Source: Clitoria ternatea (Eukaryota; Streptophyta; Magnoliopsida; Fabales; Fabaceae). From it: a stretch of 64,000 nucleotides of DNA. The stretch spans positions 107,772,501-107,836,500 of the forward strand of contig CM075669.1 of the NCBI GenBank assembly GCA_037962975.1, read 5' to 3'. Shown piece after piece: positions 47,901-57,625 of this stretch (position 1 is its first letter; each line of letters opens with the position of its first letter). The notes beneath the pieces are model-generated. The model had not been told where the DNA came from and did no database searches. It saw only the letters and a list, made by a program, of their open reading frames with translations. Both the position numbers and the translations under genes were made by a program.

Positions 47901-48875
47901 AGATTGCTCATTACCAAGGTAAACTTTACCAAGGTTTCCGGGGACATAATTCTCAAAGAATTTTTTCTGTGAAGTGGCATGAAAGGATGCTCCAGAATCT
48001 AGCACCCAAGACTCTTCCTTGTTCTCCAAAGAGCATATTAATGCATCATCCCCTCCTGAGGTGGAAGCAACATTTGCTTCTATCTTCGCCTCCTGATTCT
48101 TCGGTGCACTCCTGCACTGGTTTTTATAATGCCCGGTCTTTCCACAATTCCAACACTCGATAGTTTTCGAGTTGTGGGAATTACGATGATTTCTGGATTT
48201 GGACCGCCTGTCCTTCGATTTTCCACGAGCATTTCCTCTGGTTGAATTTCTCCCTCTTGACTCTGTATGCAATACTGAAGAGGTTGATGATTCACCCGAC
48301 TCTCTCCGTCGGATCTCTTCACTGAGAACCAGATCGCGAACATCATTAAATTTCAACTTACTGCTTCCTATTGAGCTACTCACAGCTGTGACAGTAGCAT
48401 TCCAACTCTCTGGAAGAGAAGATAAAAGTATCAATGCTCGTACCTCATCATCAAATTTGATTCCAACTGAACTTAATTGGGTTGTGACTGAGCTAAGTTC
48501 ATTGAGATGCTGGGCTACAGATCCGCCTTCTGCCATCCGCAAGTTAAACAGCCTCCTCATCAAATGAACTTTGTTTGAAGCCGACGGCTTTTCATACATG
48601 CTGGAAAGAGCCGCCATAAGACCTGCCGTGGTTTTTTCTGTTGCAATGTTGAAAGCAACATTACGGGATAATGACAATCGGATAACCCCAAGGGCTTGTC
48701 TATCGAGAAGATTCCATTCATCATCCTTCATGCCATCTGGTTTCTTTTCTTGGAGAGGTTGGTACAACTTCTTCTGATACAGATAATCTTCAATCTGCAT
48801 TTTCCAAAAGCCAAAGTCTGCACCATCGAACTTTTCAATTTTCACTTTTCCTTCATCTGCTGCCATTGCTCCCAC
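44970..48875 (-). CDS. Copia gag-pol polyprotein, 1,301 aa, intact
   Basis: Gag (1-255) has a UBN2-type domain (FDGADFGFWKMQIEDYL) and the zinc knuckle CWNCGKTGHYKNQC at 241-254. Protease has VLDSGASFHA with Asp293. Integrase starts with the HHCC finger (WHQRLGHM..CEDCILGK) and keeps the DDE core: Asp in VHSDVWGP, Asp in LRTDNGGEY and Glu in HNGVAERMNRT. RT has KARLVVKGFQQ and the catalytic LLLYVDDMLVAG. RNase H has YVDADFAG, STTEAEYVA and DSQSAIHLAKN. All known catalytic residues are present and there is no stop, so the protein could support movement. It resembles Tnt1-type polyproteins. The frame starts at the first ATG 198 nt after the 5' LTR; the third residue pair offers a second Met at codon 4. 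Confidence 0.97.
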   Translation of the reverse strand: MGAMAADEGKVKIEKFDGADFGFWKMQIEDYLYQKKLYQPLQEKKPDGMKDDEWNLLDRQALGVIRLSLSRNVAFNIATEKTTAGLMAALSSMYEKPSASNKVHLMRRLFNLRMAEGGSVAQHLNELSSVTTQLSSVGIKFDDEVRALILLSSLPESWNATVTAVSSSIGSSKLKFNDVRDLVLSEEIRRRESGESSTSSVLHTESRGRNSTRGNARGKSKDRRSKSRNHRNSHNSKTIECWNCGKTGHYKNQCRSAPKNQEAKIEANVASTSGGDDALICSLENKEESWVLDSGASFHATSQKKFFENYVPGNLGKVYLGNEQSCEIVGKGVVKIKLNGSVWELKNVRHIPDLTKNLISIGQLANDGYTTVFHGDQWKISKGAMTIARGRKSGTLYKTAGACNLIAVATNENPNLWHQRLGHMSEKGMKIMHSKGKLPGLQSVEIDMCEDCILGKQKRVSFQTSGRTPKKERLELVHSDVWGPSAISSLGGKQYFVTFIDDHSRKVWVYFLKHKSEVFEAFKVWKAMVENETGLKIKRLRTDNGGEYEDTRFKKLCYEHGIKMERTVPGTPQHNGVAERMNRTLTERARSMRVQSGLPKQFWAEAVNTAAYLINRGPSVPLEHKIPEEVWSRKEVKLSHLKVFGCVAYVHISDHSRNKLDPKSKKCTFIGYGENEFGYRLWDDENKKMIRSRDVIFNERVLYKDKHSINNHNSEQSGPVYAEVDDVPESPIVESPHLEESTEQSSDQQSDTLEPPTPAPVLRRSSRPHVPNRRYMNYMLLTDGGEPEDFEEACQTVDGSKWELAMEEELKSLISNQTWELTKLPVGKKALHNKWVYRLKEEHDGSKRYKARLVVKGFQQKEGVDYTEIFAPVVKLNTIRSVLSIVASEELYLEQLDVKTAFLHGDLDEEIYMHQPEGFLEKGKENLVCRLKKSLYGLKQAPRQWYKKFDSFMHKEGFQKCNADHCCFFKRSKSNYIILLLYVDDMLVAGSDMNEIISLKMRLSKEFDMKDLGPAKKILGMQITRDKQKGVLRLSQEEYINRVLQRFNMGDAKSVSTPLASHFHLSKDQSPQTEEEREFMAKVPYASAIGSLMYAMVCTRPDIGHAVGVVSRFMSNPGKAHWEAVKWILRYLRGTPKKCLYFGKSELKVQGYVDADFAGEVDRRRSTTGYIFTVGTTAVSWMSQIQKIVALSTTEAEYVAVTEASKELIWLQGLLKELGFIQEKSVLHSDSQSAIHLAKNSTFHSRTKHIGLRYHFIRSLLEDEVLTLKKIQGSMNPADMLTKVVTIDKLKLCSTSVGLLG

Positions 48876-49059
48876 TCAAATGTGACTTCCTCTGGATCGT
48901 TTCTGACAATTTCAGTGAACCACCGTGTATTAGAACACTGCTGTGGATGAATTTGGTATTACTGACCAAAATTCACTATTCACGAAATTTACTATTCATG
49001 AAATTACTATTCACGTGAATAGTACCCGTTGCGAAAATTTGACAGAAATAAGCACCTAA

Positions 49060-49071
49060 GCTCTGATACCA
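49060..49071 (-). promoter_or_regulatory. Primer-binding site of the copia element
   Basis: The minus strand reads TGGTATCAGAGC, exact for initiator tRNA-Met, two bases from the 5' LTR. Confidence 0.9.
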
Positions 49072-49073
49072 GT

Positions 49074-49499
49074 TATTAGGGAATTTCGCAACATCACGCC
49101 TTGATTGGATTCGAGAACGAGCAAAAATGCGGAATAATAAGACACAAAATTTGATAACGGAGTTCGGCCAATTATGCCTACGTCTCCGGACTGCTGCAGA
49201 TATTTTACTAATAGAAAGGGAAGATACACAAAGTGTTTACAAACACTCACAACCTCTCAAAACCCACAACCCAATTACACCCAAATTTTCACTCACTAAA
49301 AACTTATCTCTCTAAGTTTTCTCTCTTGAAAGCTTAGAACTTCTTAAGCTTGGAATGATTTTCCTCTTCCATGGATGCATCTATTTATAGCAAGTTTTGG
49401 GCAATGTGAATGCATTAAAAATGGTTGGCCACCAACCATTCACATTTTTCTCATTTGCAAGGTTGGTGGCCTAACAAATTAGGCCAATTTTGACTAACA
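49074..49499 (-). repeat. 5' LTR of the copia element (element orientation)
   Basis: 426 bp. The minus strand has CTATAAATAG at 49,381-49,390, a TATA box that would drive element transcription leftward, antisense to the XTH gene. Confidence 0.95.
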
Positions 49500-50819
49500 A
49501 CACTTGCTCTGGACAAAATCTCAGGTTCATATAAAGAAGCTCTTCAAATAGCCAAGCTATTCAATTCTTTCAAAATTCACGTTTTTCAACATTTCAAACC
49601 ATTTCCTATTATTCCATAGGCTCTGGCTTGGTCTCACAAAGCAGATTCTACTATGGATTCTTCAGTGCTGCAATCAAATTACCTTCTGGCTTGTCACCCG
49701 GTGTTGTAGTTGCATTTTATGTAAGTAAGAGTCTTTAATTAAGCACATATATATATCTTATTGACTTATGCTAGCATGAAAAAAAATTACTTACTTTAAC
49801 CTACAAACTCCAACGCATTGTAACAAATAGCTGAATTTTTTAAACTTTCTGTGATCATATTGTATGTATAAAAAATACTTCTTTGAGAGAAATAAGATTT
49901 GTTTCAATAATTTCTACGTCTTAAAATGCATGCTCCGTTTTCATTAAAAAGAATAAAAACATTTAGGTGACAAAATTATTTAACATTATATACTGGCTAT
50001 GGTATACTACTCATTATTGTTGTTTGTTATTATTGAGATTATGAATTTTCTCTAGAATTTAATAGAGAAAAACTTCAGTTGTCAAATGCAGATAAATTTC
50101 CTCACAACCATGATGAGATAGACATTGAACTGCTAGGTCATGACAAGAGAAATGATTGGGTAATTCAAACAAATGTCTATGCAAATGGAAGTGTGAGCAC
50201 CGGAAGAGAAGAGAAATTCTATTTCTGGTTCGATCCAACACAGCAGTACCATTATTATAGCATCATATGGAACAACTATCATACAGTGTAAGTTAAGATA
50301 GCAATATGGAATGATGATTCTGTTTGATAAAATATTTAATAGTAATTAGACCAAACAGATAACCAAATTGTGAAGAAATTATTTTGGATTTCTCTGTAGG
50401 TTCTTAGTGGACAACGTTCCTGTGAGGGAATTCATACACAGCAACACACACCCTTCAATTTATCCATCAAAACCAATGTCAGTTTATGCTACAATATGGG
50501 ATGGTTCAGAATGGGCTACTCATGGAGGCAAATACCCTGTTAACTATAAGTATGAGCCATTTGTTGTTTCATATGCAGAAATGGAGCTTAGTGGTTGCAT
50601 ATCTGATCCCACGGGAACTAGTTCTTCATGTTCTATGGCAAACCCTTCAGGCCTAGATCCCATTAGTGGACCACAGTTTACTAAGCTATCACAGGACCAA
50701 ATAGTAGCCATGGATTGGGCAAGAAGGAAACTCATGTTTTACTCTTACTGCAATGACAAAACCAGATTCAAAGTCTTACCCCCAGAATGCCACTAAACTG
50801 CCAAAATTATTTATTGAGG

Positions 50820-50965
50820 AAAATTATGAAAAGAGAATTCCTGAAAAGGTATTTATCAATTAATTATCATGAGAAGGAATGATATAGTAAATACTTTATA
50901 CACATATCATCATTTCTCATTCCTTCCCGATAAATATTTTTGAGGAATTCTCTTTTCATAATTTT
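50820..50965. mobile_element. Small foldback MITE just 3' of the XTH stop codon
   Basis: The first and last 23 bp are exact inverted repeats (AAAATTATGAAAAGAGAATT..). Inner parts also pair (GAGAAGGAATGATA against TCATTTCTCATTCC), so nearly the whole 146 bp can fold as a hairpin. It starts 24 bp after the stop and probably lies in the 3' UTR. Confidence 0.75.
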
Positions 50966-51620
50966 TCTATTGAATTATAATCCTTTTACCTTTCTCTAAT
51001 TTACTTTTTTTATCAAAGCGGGGATTAATAATATTGTTTTTGTAAGTTCAATTCTTTGGCTCAATATAATTGCATGAGTTAGACAAAGTACTTGAACAGT
51101 AAATGGACAAATCCATGTGATGTACTTACATGTATGTAAACCAATTCATGTACCTACACGAGTGCTAATTAGCACTATATACAGTCTGGTGTCTTCGTAT
51201 TCTACCAATCTCATACTATTATTTGTCTCTTGCGATTAATAGATTTGCGCATAAAATTATAATTTACTTAGAGAATAAAGTGTAATGTAGGTATTTGATT
51301 TAAAAATTAATAGTTAAAATTTTAATAATTTTATATCTTATATCCTACATGAATTAAGTTGATGTTTGTGAACCGATTTAACACTACGAAAGATAGAAAG
51401 AGGACGTAGAACATTAGAAAAAAGAAACACACACAATTAAGTTCTTAAATTGGGATGTCATTCCATTTTAAATTTTCTCATACAATAGGACCTAATTTTC
51501 ATGCGAAACTTTTGTCGTGCATTTTTCTCAAAGTCCCGCGCTAAAATCAAATTGTTTATATATATTTTAAAATATTAGTGCGGTTTTTCATGAAACCGCA
51601 ATAGAACCTTAACACATATA
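50966..51620. other. Spacer, nothing recognised
   Basis: AT-rich DNA between the MITE and the MULE; no supported gene. Confidence 0.35.
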
Positions 51621-51630
51621 TACCCCCTAT

Positions 51631-52878
51631 GAGGATTTCTTTGGTACCCTGAGTGAAGTGAGGGTTTGAATACCCTCACCCACCTGGCATCCACATCAGC
51701 CTTTTTTTCATCTACAACAACTTTTTTTTTTATAATTGAAAATTTTTCTGAAACCCATGATTAGAAATGATGAGAATTCAATTCCAGAAATCAATATAGA
51801 TGGAAATCTAAGTAAACAAATAAACACAGTATGACTACAATGTTACTATTGTCTAATACATTCAAAACATGGTTGGTAGTGGTTAAATTCAAGCACCAAA
51901 AATATTTTAGTTGTTGTACCATATTATGAAACAGTGACAAGAAAAATTAAAATACATTAATGAGTAAAAGAGCAAGATAGGTAATCAAAACTGATTCAAC
52001 GAATAGAATTTATCATTACTAGTAAAAATTATCAAGAATAAAAACATTCTCTTAGGATAAAAAAAATTATAAGTCTGAAATGAAAAGCCTGTCATTTCTC
52101 ATGGTTTCATTTATTAAAAGATCCTATTTAACTTAACCTGAAAAAGCAAAAACTAAACGGGACTGAAAGGCTTACATGATCAGAAATCCAGCAGTCCCAA
52201 ACTCGAGCATTATGTCCAAATAAAACAAGGGAACAGGGTCATGACACCGTGAATTTTCCTTTTCAATAGGGAAAGCCCAGACACGTGCACTGCATTAATT
52301 AAAGGATACCAATCATGAAAAGTGTCATTATTTAAACATAGATTTGCCACACAGCACTAACCAGAACAAATATTTATGTTCATTCTATTTTACAAGAGAA
52401 GGGAAAAAATATATGAACTTGAGAATGTCGTTTCAAAATCGCAAGCCACAAAGATAGAGTGAAGAGGAAAATCATCGAATTCTGCTTCAATAGGAATCAT
52501 GGGTTTCAGAATCATAATGTTCATTCTATTTTACAAAAGAAGGGAAAAAATATATGAACCTGAGAGAGTGTCGTTTCAGAATCGCAAGCCGCAGAGATAG
52601 AGAAAAGAGGGAAATTATGGGTTTCTGCTTCAATAGGAATCCTGGGAAATGGATCTCAACCACCGTTGAGAGAGCGGACGAGAATGTTTCAGGGAGAGGG
52701 AGAAGAGACTGTGGCAGGGAGAAGGAGAAGAGACTGGCAGGGAGAGGAGAAGGAAGACTTTTAGAAAAATTTTCAATTAAAAGAAAACTGATGTAGATGA
52801 AAAAAAAGGCTGATGTGGATGCCAGGTGGGTGAGGGTATTCAAACCCTCACTTCACTCAGGGTACCAAAGTAACACCC
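51631..52878. mobile_element. Non-autonomous Mutator-like element (MULE), 1,248 bp
   Basis: TACCCCCTAT lies on both sides (51,621-51,630 and 52,879-52,888), a 9-10 bp target duplication as expected for MULEs. Terminal inverted repeats are long: 51,631-51,749 against 52,763-52,878, highly similar (TTTGGTACCCTGAGTGAAGT and complement). No transposase domain is visible. The Arg/Glu-rich ORF at 52,554-52,796 overlaps a repeat and is not convincing. Confidence 0.85.
52376..52645 (+). repeat. Tandem duplication (141 bp period) inside the MULE
   Basis: Copy 1 starts ATGTTCATTCTATTTTACAA at 52,376 and copy 2 at 52,517 with about 10% differences. The second copy is followed by unrelated purine-rich DNA. 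Confidence 0.8.
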
Positions 52879-52888
52879 TACCCCCTAT

Positions 52889-54261
52889 ACACACCTCGAG
52901 AATCTCTTAAATATCTATACCAGAATCATTTCAACTAGAAGTAGGACATAAAAAGAGAGAGAAATCAACATTTATATGGATATATAATTAAGATAATCTT
53001 AAGCAATGGATTTTGAAAAACAAAGAAAAACAACAGAGAAGACGCATCAACAAGAAACCATGTGTTTTGAAGACTCATTGATTTGACCTGTGTGCTTAGT
53101 ATGAATTGCAACAGAGAAGACACACCAACAAGAACACATACTTTCCAATAACATGACCGTGCGCTTAGTTTTGTCTATTGTTTTCTGCGTAATTAAGTTA
53201 TAGAAAATCCAAATGCCAGCAATAGGACTAGAGTTTTATGATAAATTTCATTTAACAGAGGCAATGATTTGTAGGAACTACCAATTCAAACAACATTAGA
53301 GGTAAAAATCAGTAAAACTGTGGTGAGAAGACACTACCACTTATCCCATAATCCTAAAAGTAACAAAGTTTCACAGAGCATACTAGACTTGATGAGATTT
53401 AAAGAACACATGGTCCTTGACAGGTAAACATCAATCAGGAGACATCAATTCAGTATTCAACATAAGAAAGATTTCCTAAGAGAAACAAGTTAATATAGCA
53501 AAACAAACAACAAGCAAGCACACTCAATTTTCCTAATTTGTTATCCACATTTATGTTTAGTCAAAGGAATTCAGATCAACAATGTCTAATCTCAATTACC
53601 CTCATACTTATAAATCCAACACCACGTCCCCATCTTCAATTTCTACCACTTAATTTTGAAAGCTCATAGAACACAAATCACATATCCAAAGAGAAGATCA
53701 ACTTTAAAAGTGCAAATAAGTCAATGTAAACTTAACAATTTGCAAATAAGTCAATGGAAAAGTGAGATTGATTACCAATTGAGACACAAACACTCAATGA
53801 ATTCAACAAATAAGTGCACATATACTGCATATATGGGTCTGACATCAGGTCCAAAGTTGAATACAGTGAACTAAAATATGGACATTATTTCATTTAAATA
53901 AAAGCAACTCAGTGACCGTGTAAATCTCGCATTCAGTTTTAACAGCTGCTGAAGCTTTTGCCACTCTCATATCTAAAACAAATTAAAAACAAAAGGATTG
54001 CGGTCTGTCATTTCAATTTTATTTTCTTCATCTATCCATTTTTGTTTTGTTTGAACACCCTATTCGTGTTGTTTCACCCCTCCATACTACATTACCCTTA
54101 CGCAAACCAGATGCATTTTGACATAAAACTGGATAGAACAGAAATACAATAACATTTTGTCATGAATCATGTCAATAAGCAACCTATTCACCTCCATAAA
54201 ACAAGGAGAAAAATGAAACACTTACAATAAGGGGGACGGATAGCAGAGTGAGAGAAAGAGT
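52889..54261. other. Spacer, nothing recognised
   Basis: No supported gene or repeat. ORFs at 53,656 and 53,958 are short and without domains. Confidence 0.35.
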
Positions 54262-54461
54262 TGATATTAGAATAACATTTTCTCAATAAAGGAAATATAT
54301 GATAATGATTAGTTAATTAGTTAATTTGTTATGATTCCGTTATTAATAGTTTCTCCCTCTATAAAAAGGTTTTGTATTTCCTTTGTATTCAATATTAATC
54401 AATAATATTTATTCAGTTCATCTCTCTTCTTTTCAATATTCTTTCCCCAAGTTTCTCTACA
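54262..54461 (+). repeat. 5' LTR of the decayed copia element
   Basis: It starts TGATATTAG and ends CTCTACA; TATAAAAA at 54,360-54,367 is a TATA box. TGGTATCAG at 54,462 begins the PBS. The left border is inferred, as the 3' LTR is not available for comparison. Confidence 0.6.
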
Positions 54462-54488
54462 TGGTATCAGTTTGATCAATCCACATCA

Positions 54489-57400
54489 ATGGCTTCCGCA
54501 TCAACGTTTGTCCCACAAACCTTCACCTCCGCAATTTCAAGCTTAATGACAATAATTACCTAACGTGGATGAATCATGCGGAATCCACGATCAAAGGCTT
54601 TCGCTTGAAAAAACACATTCTTGGCAAAGATTCAATTCCTAAACAATTCCTCTACCCACAAAACTAAGCTCAAGATATCGTTAATCCTGAGTCTGAGAAA
54701 TTTGAGCAGCGAGACTGCCTTTTGAAATCATGGTTGCTTGAATCGATGGAGGCTCTGTTCAAGGTTTGTGCAGTGGGTTGCATTTGGTCCTACCAAATCT
54801 GGGACATGCTAAAGGTTTATTTCTCTTCGCAAACACACGCATGGGTGAAGCAACTCAAGACTCAGCTTTGATCTAGTCAACAACAAGCTTCTTTGAATGA
54901 TTTCTTGGTTCAAATCAAACAAATCGTTGAAACCCTTTTTGCAATAGGCTTCCCATTAATGTCCGAAGAACACATTAATGTTATCTTTGATGGTGTGTTA
55001 GAGGAATACTATGCTTTTATCACATCTTGCATCACTAGGGCTGAACCTTACACTGTCTCTCAAATCGAGGCTCTCTTGATGCATCTAGAAGACCCTTTGG
55101 AGAAGAGGAAAAATCATGATGTCACTCCTCTTTAGGCTAACGTAGCACAAACTCAACCATTCAAGAAAGGCTATAACTCTAATAATCGAGGTCGTGGCCA
55201 AGGCAGAACCTCCAATTGCGACGAAAATCATGGGGGAAGAACAAATATCAACAACTCTAACTCTAAAAAAGAGGGAGAATTCAGTGTCAACTCTGTGGGC
55301 GGTTTGGTCATATCATTGCTGGTACCATTTTGATGAACAACTAGCAGAACCTTCACTCACAAATGACTTACCAAAACTTAAGAATGCACACCCTCAGGCT
55401 ATGGTTGCCTCCTCTGCTAATCAAGGCAATCTTGATGAAATCTGGTATCCAAACATAGGAGCAACAAATCACTTCATGACCTCAATAAACTCATGATTAA
55501 ATCTGAGTATAATGGTTAGTAAGGAGTTCATATGGGTAATGGTAATAGTCTAAACATTTTACATGTTGGATAATCATCCTTTCTATCTTAATATTCTAAC
55601 TCCAAATTCAATTAAAACAATTTGCTTCATGTTCCTAACATCCATAAGAATCTTAGCAGTGTAAATCAATTTGCACGAGATAACAATGTCTTTTTTGAAT
55701 TTGGTGCTGATGATTTCTATGTTAAATGTCAAGACATAAAGAAAACTCTTCTTAAAGGATCTGTTAGACAAGGATTATATGCTTTTATAGATTTGAAGCT
55801 TCTTCTTTCTAGCTCTACTCCAACCTTTTCTGTTTTTAATAATACAGTTGCTTTGGACAATATTGATCTATGGCATGCTAGATAAGGTCATCCTTCATAT
55901 AAAGTGGTATCACAAGTAATGAGACTTTGTAATGTTCCTATTCATAATTTTAATAAAAATGTTGTTTGTTCTGCATGTACTTTAGGGAAGTCACACAAAT
56001 TACCTTTTCATGACTCAACAAGTGTTTATACTAAGCCTTTAGAACTTTTGTATACTGACATATGGGGTCTTTCCCCCATCACTTCTAGGCAAGGATATCG
56101 GTATTATATAATTTTCATTGATGCTTTTAGTAAATTCACTTGGATCTTCTTCTTATATAACAAATCTGAGGCTATGACAACTTTTTTACAATTTAAATCC
56201 ATGGCAGAATTACAACTTGATAGTAGGATAAAAGTTATTCAATCAGATATCGGAAAGGAATACATTGCAATGACAAAATATTTGACAGCAAATGGGATTC
56301 TCCATAGGTTCAATTATGCTTACATACATGAGCAAAATAGAGCTGCTGAATGAAAGCATAGGCATGTTACTGAAACAGGGTTGACTTTATTGGCTATATC
56401 TGCTTTACCTGTAGCGTATTGGGTTGATGCTTTTAGTACAACCACTTTTCTCATCAATAGGCTGACAACTCAGGTTCTAAAAGGAAAATCTCCCTATAAA
56501 AATTTATTTTCAAAAGTACTTGATTATTCTTTGTTCAAACTTTTTGGATGTTCATATTTTCCTTATCCGAGGCCTTATAATAGGCACAAGATGGATTATA
56601 GATCACAATCGTGTATTTTTCTGGGTTTAGTTCCAAACATAAAGGGTATAATTATGTCACATCTTCTAAGAAAGTATATACTATGAGTCATATGATTTTT
56701 GATGAAACAACTTATCCTCTATAAAATAATCCTGAATTTCTCACTCAAACTCCTCAGTCGGTGGACAATACTTTTTGCTCTCCTCCCATCATTCCTATTG
56801 TTCAGCCACAAGTTCATAATCCTGACACTTCATTCCTCACATAAGTTTTTGACACTTCTCCTACAATAGACACAACATAACAAGCATCACAACCTTCTAT
56901 TAATACTCATTCTATGATAACAAGGGGTAAGGCTGGGATCTTTAAACCAAAAGCTCTTCTAGTTGACATTACTCTAGACACTACTCATAAAGCTCTCCAA
57001 AGTCAAGAATGGATATCTACAATGATAAAGGAATATGATACCTTAATCAGAAATAATACTTGGGATATTGTCCCCCTTTCTCCTCATAGAAAAGCCATTG
57101 GGTCAAAATGGATTTATAAACTAAAATACAACCTAGATGGAAGCATTGCCAAGCACAAAGAAAGACTTATGGCTCAAGTATTCTCTCAACAAGATGGCCT
57201 TGATTACAAGGATACTTTTAGCCCTGTTATCAAACCAGCCACTATCAAAATTGTTCTCAGCATTGCGGTCTCTAGAGGCTAGGAAATAAAGCAAGTTGAT
57301 ATTAATAATGCTTTTCTGAATGGCTCTCTATAAGAAGTAGTGTATATGAAACAACCAACTTGTTTTACTAGCAAAGATCCAAGTCTTGTTTGTAGGTTTA

Positions 57401-57503
57401 AGAAAGCCATTTATGGCTTAAAGCAAGCACCACGAGCATGGTTCTCAAAGTTGAAAAGCACTCTCAATCATCTTGGTTTTCAATCAGCAAGGTGTGACCC
57501 TTC
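54489..57503 (+). pseudogene. Copia gag-pol relic, 5' part
   Basis: Gag starts MASASTFVPQTFTSAIS and has UBN2-type text (FLVQIKQIVETLFAIGFPL). The protease keeps only a remnant (WYPNIGATNHF, with Asn-Ile-Gly in place of Asp-Ser-Gly). Integrase shows CSACTLGKSHKLPF, YTDIWGLSP and VIQSDIGKEY. RT shows SKWIYKLKYNLDGSIAKHKE, QVDINNAFLNGSL and KKAIYGLKQAPRAWFSKL, then is cut by the CACTA. At least ten stops or shifts are present. Confidence 0.85.
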
Positions 57504-57528
57504 CTTCACTACAATGAAAAGGGAATTT

Positions 57529-57625
57529 AGCTGCAGACATTTAGCGGCCCGTTATTTGGAAACCGCCGCCGCTAATTAAGCATCGGCAGTTATAGTGGCG
57601 GTTTACTATAATCGCCGTTAATATA
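57529..57625. repeat. CACTA subterminal repeats, left
   Basis: Words such as TTTAGCGGCCCG, AACCGCCGCCGCTAA and TGGCGGTTTA recur; these are presumed transposase-binding sites by analogy with En/Spm. Confidence 0.7.

Larger units (their letters stand above)
44473..49499 (-). mobile_element. Intact young Ty1/copia retrotransposon (5,027 bp) in the XTH gene
   Basis: Target duplication ACACT lies at 44,468-44,472 and 49,500-49,504. LTRs of 426 bp (44,473-44,898 and 49,074-49,499) appear identical base for base. Ends are TATTAG on the left and CTAACA on the right, so one end has A for the usual G. A PBS and polypurine tract are correctly placed, and one uninterrupted gag-pol frame fills the interior. 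It lies antisense to the XTH gene. Confidence 0.95.
44264..50796 (+). pseudogene. XTH: Xyloglucan endotransglucosylase/hydrolase gene split by a copia insertion
   Basis: Exon 1 is 44,264-44,472 plus 49,505-49,524 (interrupted within codon 70). Exons 2-4 are 49,620-49,720, 50,079-50,287 and 50,400-50,796, with GT/AG borders and matching phases. Without the insert the frame is open for 311 residues. XTH enzymes cut and rejoin xyloglucan in the cell wall. Evidence includes a signal peptide (about 1-27), the GH16 active site DEIDIELLG with Glu123 (nucleophile) and Glu127 (acid/base) where DEIDFEFLG is usual, an Asn-Gly-Ser glycosylation site after it, and the C-terminal XET_C pattern with YSYC and PPEC. 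As it stands the transcript would end in the copia LTR after 79 codons, giving no catalytic domain. No other damage is visible, so inactivation is recent. Confidence 0.9.

Noticed and set aside
44473..49499. Identity with the known soybean copia elements SORE-1 or SIRE1
   Set aside because: Element and LTR sizes (5,027 and 426 bp) do not fit what I recall of either, and no env-like ORF is present.
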